Assembly (NCBI GenBank): GCA_018466975.1
Contig: JAENRS010000017.1
Location: 186,001-250,000 of the forward strand
Direction of reading: 5' to 3'
Length of the DNA stretch: 64,000 bases
DNA from: Sparassis latifolia
Lineage: Eukaryota > Basidiomycota > Agaricomycetes > Polyporales > Sparassidaceae
A program made the translations under genes and the position numbers. How positions within the stretch are numbered: position 1 is the first letter of the stretch; every line of letters begins with the position of its first letter. Below, one piece after another: positions 58,166 through 64,000 of the stretch. The notes below the pieces were generated by a model. That model was not told where the DNA came from. It did no database searches and saw only the letters and a list, made by a program, of their open reading frames with translations.

Positions 58166-58599
58166 TGCCCTATGCTACTTATCAATGCAAGCCAAGGAAG
58201 CTTTAGGATACGACCTACCTTTGGGTTATGCTCGTCCACGGACACATGAGCGGAGCAAATAGTAGGCCCGCATGACAGGCAGTGCAGCCGAGAATTGGCA
58301 TCCATATGAGCGTTGCTGATGAGAATGGGTCGTCGAAGAAAAGAGGGTCGAGACTGAGACCGAATCACTGGTGTAAAGAGGAAAAGGTGAAATCTTTGCG
58401 TAAAGATGGGAGCATTTTCTTGCTCGTTGCAAGAGAAAACATACAAAAAATACCGTCAAAAAAATGGCCGGAGTTGCAGGAGATTTCTGGAGAAGAGACT
58501 GTTGCGTGCAAACGATTGATTGAAATTCGATTAGCCGAGGCGGCGAGAGTGCAAAGTGAGTATAAAGCAGTGTACTGTGCCAAATAGTGAATAGTGCTA

Positions 58600-58671
58600 C
58601 AATAGCGCGAGCGAGTGGAGGGAGGGTAAAGAGGGTGGGCGGAAAGGAAGGGAGGGGACAAAAACGTGGCA
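58600..58671. promoter_or_regulatory. Pyrimidine-rich tract, right copy
   Basis: Reverse complement of the CT-rich tract at 4,912-4,985, purine-rich on the plus strand. Regulatory role inferred only. Confidence 0.3.
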
Positions 58672-59307
58672 GCGGCTTGACGGTGGGGTACTTGCTGTGA
58701 CATCTTCATTGGTCTTGTTTGCACGTCCTCACCACTGTCCTATCACAGTCAGTTGCGACCAAAAAAATAACAGAGAATAAAGTAGTCCAAAAGACATACC
58801 GTCAGTCATACGGCCCTGCCATTCAGCCCTGCTAGTACATTAGAGCGAGGATACAGGTCGTGCTACATACCACTGCAAGTATACAAGATAATGTCTGTAG
58901 TTCACCTGCATTTGACTGTTGCAAGGCTCCAGATACGATGGTGCTAGTTTGAACGGCTGAGACGGACAGACATTCACAGCCATCCGACGGAGACTAGGTC
59001 CATCAGATCTGAATGTGGTATGATATCGGTGAAGCAACTCTGCCAAATAAGGTAATTCTTGCCACGGAGATTAACATCTCGTCGCTGTCAATATTCTCAC
59101 TTTAGTTCAGACTGAAGCTTGAGGTTAATCCAGATGTAGTGACCAGCCTGTTTCAAAGTCTATAACCAACAATAGCATTTTAATCAATGTAGAACGGAGT
59201 CGACGTAACAAAGTAGTAATGATACATATCATACAAAGGGGCACCTCGAGTAACACACACCAGGTGGCAGGGGAAAACGCGGCCAAAGACGGGGTTGCTC
59301 ATCGAAG

Positions 59308-59883
59308 ATGGATGCATACCCATGGACTGTACCATTCAAGGTCACCCGTCGTCCAGCACTTGAAGTTTACCGCCTCCCAGTATGGGTCATCTCCCGGCCA
59401 GAATATCCGACCAGCGGTTTCGAACTCATCGCTGAACATCAGATTGTACGTCGTACTGTCTGACCCTGAGCGGGTATAAAACTCCTCCTTGGTATCCTTA
59501 TCGATCAACTTTGGCCTGTTGGGCAAATCTGGAATGCTCCGACGAATTAATTCCTCCAAGATTGTATCCTGGCGTTACGGGCATAGGGTTTTTATAGTAC
59601 ATGATGATTGGGTAGCCGGCAAAGGGTGTTAGCAGGTCGAGAACGACCACGGCATTGGCGGACACATTCAGCCAACCATGCGCAGAGAAGGGCGTGCGTG
59701 AGTGATCCATTCTGGCATCGGGCACAGGGTCTGGGCTGTGCAGCGGATCGTCGAGGTCCTCGTCCCGCAGATCCCACATGTGGGATGCATTTGCCAATGT
59801 TGCAGAGGTGATGAGATGTGATGTGTCTTGTCGCCATTCGAGCTTGCCGAGAGCTCAGAAGCGGCACTGAATCGGGAGGAGAT
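59308..59883 (-). pseudogene. KRE6/SKN1-type fragment, right copy
   Basis: Mirror of 3,700-4,275. The frameshift after GGINSS and the truncation after DLEWYSP are both present, so they were fixed before the arms separated. Confidence 0.85.
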
Positions 59884-59992
59884 ACGTTCAGATTGTACTG
59901 AGACGAGGTCAGTACAACTCCGGACAAAAATCGGTGAGAACTCACCGAGTACGGGCTATAACTCCAACCAATGTTACCCGTCACGGCACATG

Positions 59993-60788
59993 TGTGGTCT
60001 CGCTCGCTCCTCATCGTTCCGGCTCTTTATGCTCCCAGTCAGGAAGCCCCGGCCGAGTGGACTGCGCAGAGGGCAAATCAGTCCTGCGTATGCATAAACA
60101 GCTTAAGGGAGGTGCGTACGAGTAGGCGGCGATAGCAACGCTGAGGTCCTGTGCCGTCGCGATAACTACGGTATGCTCAATACAACTATTCGAAAGCGAC
60201 AGACGAGCGTACATACCTTTATTCGTCTCCACCTCGTAGGACCGTAGGCTGATCTCGATCTCCACCACAGGGTGCACCTGCGAGCAGAGCGCGTCAAGTC
60301 CTCCCACAGTGACGAGACATCGGAAAGCGACCCACCGCGTGCGCCCGCCTTAGCGTCTCAGCACTGCACTCAGACAGTCCAACGTAGTCAAACAGGCCAT
60401 CCTTAGCATACACCGCAAGGGTGCGCACATGACCTCTTCAATTGGGGTGTTCCAGTCGACATGTGCAGACTCAAGCAAATACAGGTGATTAGTCCCGCGT
60501 AGGGCTGCGTTTATCGCGTCGATGCCGCGCTTGAGGTCCTCCGGCCGCTCCCAGATACTCAGTGAAGCGATGCGAGAACGAACCCGAGCACTCATGAGAA
60601 GTCGACGGCGGCTGCAGTACTTCAGGCTGCCCTGTGGAGGATCGAGGTAAGCGTGATGTGGCAGCGAACAACGGAACACACTTGCCTTGACGGAGAGGAA
60701 CATCCGGTCATAATCGGAACACTTCTCGAAGAATCGCGCGACGAGCTCGAGGTTCGCGGTGGACATCTCTGGGCCATAAAATTCGCCT
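59993..60788 (-). pseudogene. Aldo-keto reductase fragment, right copy
   Basis: Mirror of 2,795-3,590. It shares the frame change between EEVM and RTLAVYAKDG. A few bases differ at about 60,610-60,680 in the poorly coding first intron region. Confidence 0.82.
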
Positions 60789-60828
60789 GGTCAAACGTCA
60801 TGAGAGGTGCGCGGAACGGATGAGATCC

Positions 60829-61300
60829 TGCAACCTACCGCTGCATCGGCATTGCGTGGGCAGACTTTGTCTTACGGGTGATGAAGGTGAGTAAATCTGG
60901 CTGACCGCGGCGGAAGTTGGGACGTTCGAAGTGTTAAGCTTCGGTGTCGTGTCGCTCCTCAAGACACCTTGCTGAAGGTGAGGAATTTTGTGAAATCCGT
61001 ACATGCTTAGTTGCCGCACGGACGATGTGAACTTCTGGTGCTTGAACCAATGGCTGAGCACCTCCCTTGCAATCCGCTCATAGTTGAGTACTTGCGCGAG
61101 CATCAGGGTCGGACCGGGGGAGAAACTGACAGTAGAACGACCCGTGTATCCGCTCATCAGTCTTGGGATCATAGGCGATTGTGGGGATGGAGTGATGTGA
61201 GGTAGACTTACCGCCGCAGGAGTGCACGAAACTCATTCATAGAGTTCCTGGGGAAAGGGAGCGACAATGAGACGAGTAGCTTTGTTTGTGGTGTCGACAT
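60829..61300 (-). pseudogene. HSF-type DNA-binding domain fragment, right copy
   Basis: Mirror of 2,281-2,752 with the same two frame shifts around the intact MYGFHKIPHLQQGVLRSD segment. I saw no private lesion. Confidence 0.8.
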
Positions 61301-61430
61301 GCTGTAGGCAGATCTTCAGATACGGTGCTAACTTGAAGACGCTCGTCGACTGGATTTGGCAGTCGGAGGGCGCTTGCTCTCCACATGGCAAGATTTCTGA
61401 CAGCTTCCGACTATTTTTGTTTCTTCAACA

Positions 61431-61498
61431 GTTTTCAAAATAAAGTCCGACTATACCCGTCATAGTTTTCAAAATAAAGTCCGACTATACCCGTCATA
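61431..61498. repeat. 34-bp tandem pair at R/B junction (right)
   Basis: Mirror copy of the pair at 2,083-2,150, with identical units at 61,431-61,464 and 61,465-61,498, again abutting the R terminus. Confidence 0.9.
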
Positions 61499-61817
61499 CT
61501 TTCTGCTCAACTTTTCCAGAGCTTTCCATGTCACGACATATCACGCGCGATGGTGACCTCCATTTACATGGTTTCTCACATTTGTAGTGTACATGTGTAT
61601 TTATTAACTAGATACCTGAGAAAAATCCTAGAAATTGTTCATAAATCGGTGGTTATGTAATAAAACGTTGATTTCGCCAGTCTAATCCCTTAGGTGGCCG
61701 AGTACTTCCCGCGCCCCGTATCCATATTCGGAAATAGCGATACCTGCTCCCCGCTTCTGACCGCTATTTACCCTACTCCCTACCATTCCCTGCCGCTGTT
61801 TAGCCAGCCGCCGCTCG

Positions 61818-63554
61818 TTGTGCTCGTGCGTAGCTCCCAATGGCTCAGCGATGCAGCCAGAGGGTCGTGATGCCGACACGACTAGCTGGTGTGCCGTGCG
61901 TAACATGGCGACGATTACTCGCCCTCGTCGATTGTTTCGCAGACGTAGCGTGTATGAATCGACATCTACACCTGTTGGTCTCTGGCGGGCGATGCTGCTC
62001 GTCCGATCGCCAGCATGCAAGTTGTATGCCCTCCCGTAGTGAGTCATTTCAGCTACGCGCACACGCCGGCTTTCAAATTTCCATCGCTAACGCCGATGTA
62101 GGGCTTTATGCCGGTGATAGAGTCGATCTCGAAAAAGTCGTCGACACCGAGTTTCCACCGCGCTATCTTTCCAAGGCGCCTCGAACTCGATCTTCAAGAA
62201 GCAACGATAGACGCTGAACTCTCCTGCGCGGACACTGCCCTTCCTCCGCTTGCCGAAGATGCCGAGGCGGAGGCGCAGTGGATATATCCTCCCACCCAGC
62301 GTGCCGCAAGAAGCAAACGAGGATCTCGATCAAGATGGCGGAAGCAAAGTCGAGACATTCCTGACATGTGTCTCATTTTTCCAGACGATGGATATCTCGA
62401 GGTCTTCTCCGCAGGTAGAGAAGGAGTCCGTCGCTCATGTGGTCACGGTTCTTGGTACCGCAGCTTGCAGCGTTACGCCCAACCTATCGACTATGAGGGC
62501 CTTACCGCACAGCTCACTCAGGCGGTCAAGCCTCATATATCTCAACTCATCGATTTCGCACCGACAAGCGGGGACAGCAGGCCTCATCGCTGACAGTTTC
62601 ATCCCTATCCTGCGTTCCTTGCATGCAGAATTCCCTACGCTCGACGCGACGCGAAGACTTATCGCTGGTAGGCTTGCTACCGAGGTGCGCAAGATGCGAT
62701 CGAGATCGAGACCACTATTGCTCAACACAAAAATGACGTGTTGCACAAACATGTCCATCGTTCAGTTCGAGCCAGAACCTCTGTCTTTGCGCTCTCAATG
62801 GCTGCGGTCAGCTTGGGGCCCGGTGCGTGGACTATGCAACGAAGTTCGCCGTGAAACTCGAACTGCCAGATGTATTCTCGTCGTCGCTGTGCATTTGCAA
62901 GAAAGGCCTGTACCGCGCCGTCCGCGGGCCGATCGTGAGCCGTGGCCACGTAGACCGTCACCATCAGAGCACTGTCAGGCAAACTTGTAGTGGCGAGGGA
63001 GCGGAAGTAGAGGTTGAGTGCTTCCGTGAGGCCACCACGGAACGTCCAGGACCGCTAAGGACTGTAGGGACTAGGACGCCAACGTGAGCGGGCTGTTACT
63101 GGTACGCGACATCTTTCGAGAGATCGAAGAGGGTTCGCTGACTCTAGCCTGCGGATTATGTTCAGCAGAAACCTTTCGTGATGCGCGCCGCAAGACATGT
63201 CTGACTTGCAGTGTGCAGAGCAGATCGCGGCGATCGAGCTCGCCACGGCACTCCGCGAGAAGTACACCTCGTAGTATGGTCCGTCCGTGCATCATAGATC
63301 CAGTTCGCTAAATGCACCCCCGCCTTACGGTTCACTTTCGCCATTGGCCATTGGATGACCGGTTCGTGAAGGTCCAGCATCCCTGCGACTTGGACAGTTG
63401 GCGGTCGGGTACGATTGTCCCCAGCTGATTCCTTTTGATGGGGTTCCTGTAGACACGACTGTCTGCAAGGGACTCTCTCATGTGTGTCACCTGTCCATTG
63501 ATGTCCATCTCCCGCCATTTCAAGTTGTATGCCTCGCGAGATGGTTCGTGCATC
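61818..63554 (+). pseudogene. Sequence X coding remnant, right outer copy
   Basis: Mirror of the left outer copy. The frame is split at about 62,160-62,220, 62,350, 62,480, 62,560 and 62,840 relative to the reference copy, mostly by single missing bases. The short frame at 61,840-62,217 shows VGLYAGDRVDLEKVVDTEFP, which gives the likely upstream reading of X. Confidence 0.45.
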
Positions 63555-64000
63555 TGGGATGAGGATGCCGTGCGGTTGGATCAGTTGAAGGTGGCGTTGA
63601 AGAACGTGGGATTCTCGAAAAGACATGTCGCGCAGAAGTGCCAGCTGGTTGCTGCTATTCTCCATCTGGGTAACCTGGAATTCCATACCGACGCTTCTCG
63701 CAACGAAGACGCTGCTGTCGTGGGCAACACGGATGTCCTCGATATCGCCGCAGATTTCTTGGACGCAGCCGAAGCTTTGGAGGCTGCGCTATCGCACAGA
63801 ACGAAGATGGGGAAGAAGGAACTATGTACAATCTTCCTGGATCCCGACGGTGCCTCTGATAACCGAGACGAACTCGTGAAGCCGCTTATACTCCTCCTGT
63901 TTGCATGGTTGAACGAACACGTCAACCAACGCCTTTGCCACGACGACTTCAATATGTTCATCGGACTGTTTGACTTACCCGGCCCCCAGAACATGACTAG
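63555..64000 (+). pseudogene. Chitin synthase motor fragment, right outer copy (cut by window end)
   Basis: This reads DEDAVRLDQLKVALKNVGF, VAAILHLGNLEFH, KKELCTIFLDPDGASDNRDE and LFDLPGPQNMT on the plus strand. Compared with 41,540-42,085 it has small changes at about 63,690, 63,765 and 63,885, the last two breaking the frame. It ends at the window edge. Confidence 0.85.

Larger units (their letters stand above)
39490..64000. repeat. Right arm of giant inverted repeat
   Basis: This is the reverse-complement partner of the left arm. It consists of one full module R (39,490-46,035), module B in reverse orientation (46,036-61,498) and the start of another R (61,499-64,000, cut by the window end). 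Its inner R copy reads far more coherently than the left partner: the copia RNase H segment and the chitin-synthase segment are open over 180-200 codons here and broken on the left. Mean identity cannot be stated without an alignment, but over module B it is very high by eye. Confidence 0.95.
61499..64000 (+). repeat. Module R, right outer copy (partial)
   Basis: This copy begins right after the second 34-bp unit and contains X and most of the chitin-synthase motor fragment, then runs off the window end. The last bases match 41,995-42,017 of the inner copy. The contig beyond the window would therefore be expected to enter the FAS and copia parts. Confidence 0.9.

Noticed and set aside
1..64000. 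Linear plasmid or viral genome with terminal inverted repeats
   Set aside because: No DNA or RNA polymerase, capsid or other plasmid/viral gene is seen. The arms contain spliced host gene fragments, and the window ends are not termini.

Overview
The window looks like nuclear DNA of a filamentous basidiomycete, most likely an agaricomycete. The evidence is short GT-AG introns of about 48-78 nt, fragments of a chitin synthase with a myosin motor, a fungal type I fatty acid synthase, a KRE6/SKN1 beta-glucan-synthesis protein, a Ty1/copia element, and several families of basidiomycete character. I saw nothing bacterial and no rRNA, tRNA gene or CRISPR array. Family names come from motif recognition, not a database search.

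The dominant feature is a very large imperfect inverted repeat. The left arm (1-25,128) returns reverse-complemented in the right arm (39,490-64,000); mirrored positions add up to about 63,570-63,584 over the outer 17.5 kb. The arms surround a non-repeated spacer of about 14.4 kb (25,129-39,489). Each arm is built from two modules. Module R is about 6.5 kb (best copy 39,490-46,035, + strand): an unrecognised sequence X, a piece of the chitin-synthase myosin motor, FAS pieces (dehydratase, malonyl/palmitoyl transferase, acyl carrier protein) and the end of a copia polyprotein. Module B is about 15.4 kb (2,083-17,534 and 46,036-61,498) and holds mostly truncated genes. Both window ends lie inside R, so the order is R-B-R on each side, as expected if R-B is tandemly repeated.

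Module B, in left-arm order, holds: an HSF-type DNA-binding domain, an aldo-keto reductase, the start of a KRE6/SKN1 protein, a thioester-reductase-type NAD-binding domain, an unnamed conserved gene, an unnamed fragment, a triple Myb-like gene (minus strand), an LRR protein, a ThrE-like membrane protein (minus) and a small HicA-like gene (minus). The Myb-like gene can be modelled complete in the right arm and the HicA-like gene in both arms. The others lack ends or carry frameshifts. Some lesions are shared by both arms and so predate the duplication; others are private to one arm and are either later mutations or uncorrected sequence errors.

The spacer holds two host-like genes: a large minus-strand gene (about 26.3-30.5 kb) and a clean six-exon gene encoding a 370-residue protein with a GRF-like zinc-binding segment (36,253-37,683). 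It also holds old diverged repeats, a tRNA-like SINE remnant and a 27-bp minisatellite.

The genes do not form a pathway. The main result is architectural: a palindromic, apparently tandem mosaic of host gene fragments. Because the FAS and aldo-keto reductase pieces keep introns, the fragments were copied or joined as DNA, not through mRNA. An assembly fold-back or haplotype-collapse artefact is a serious alternative that only read data can exclude.
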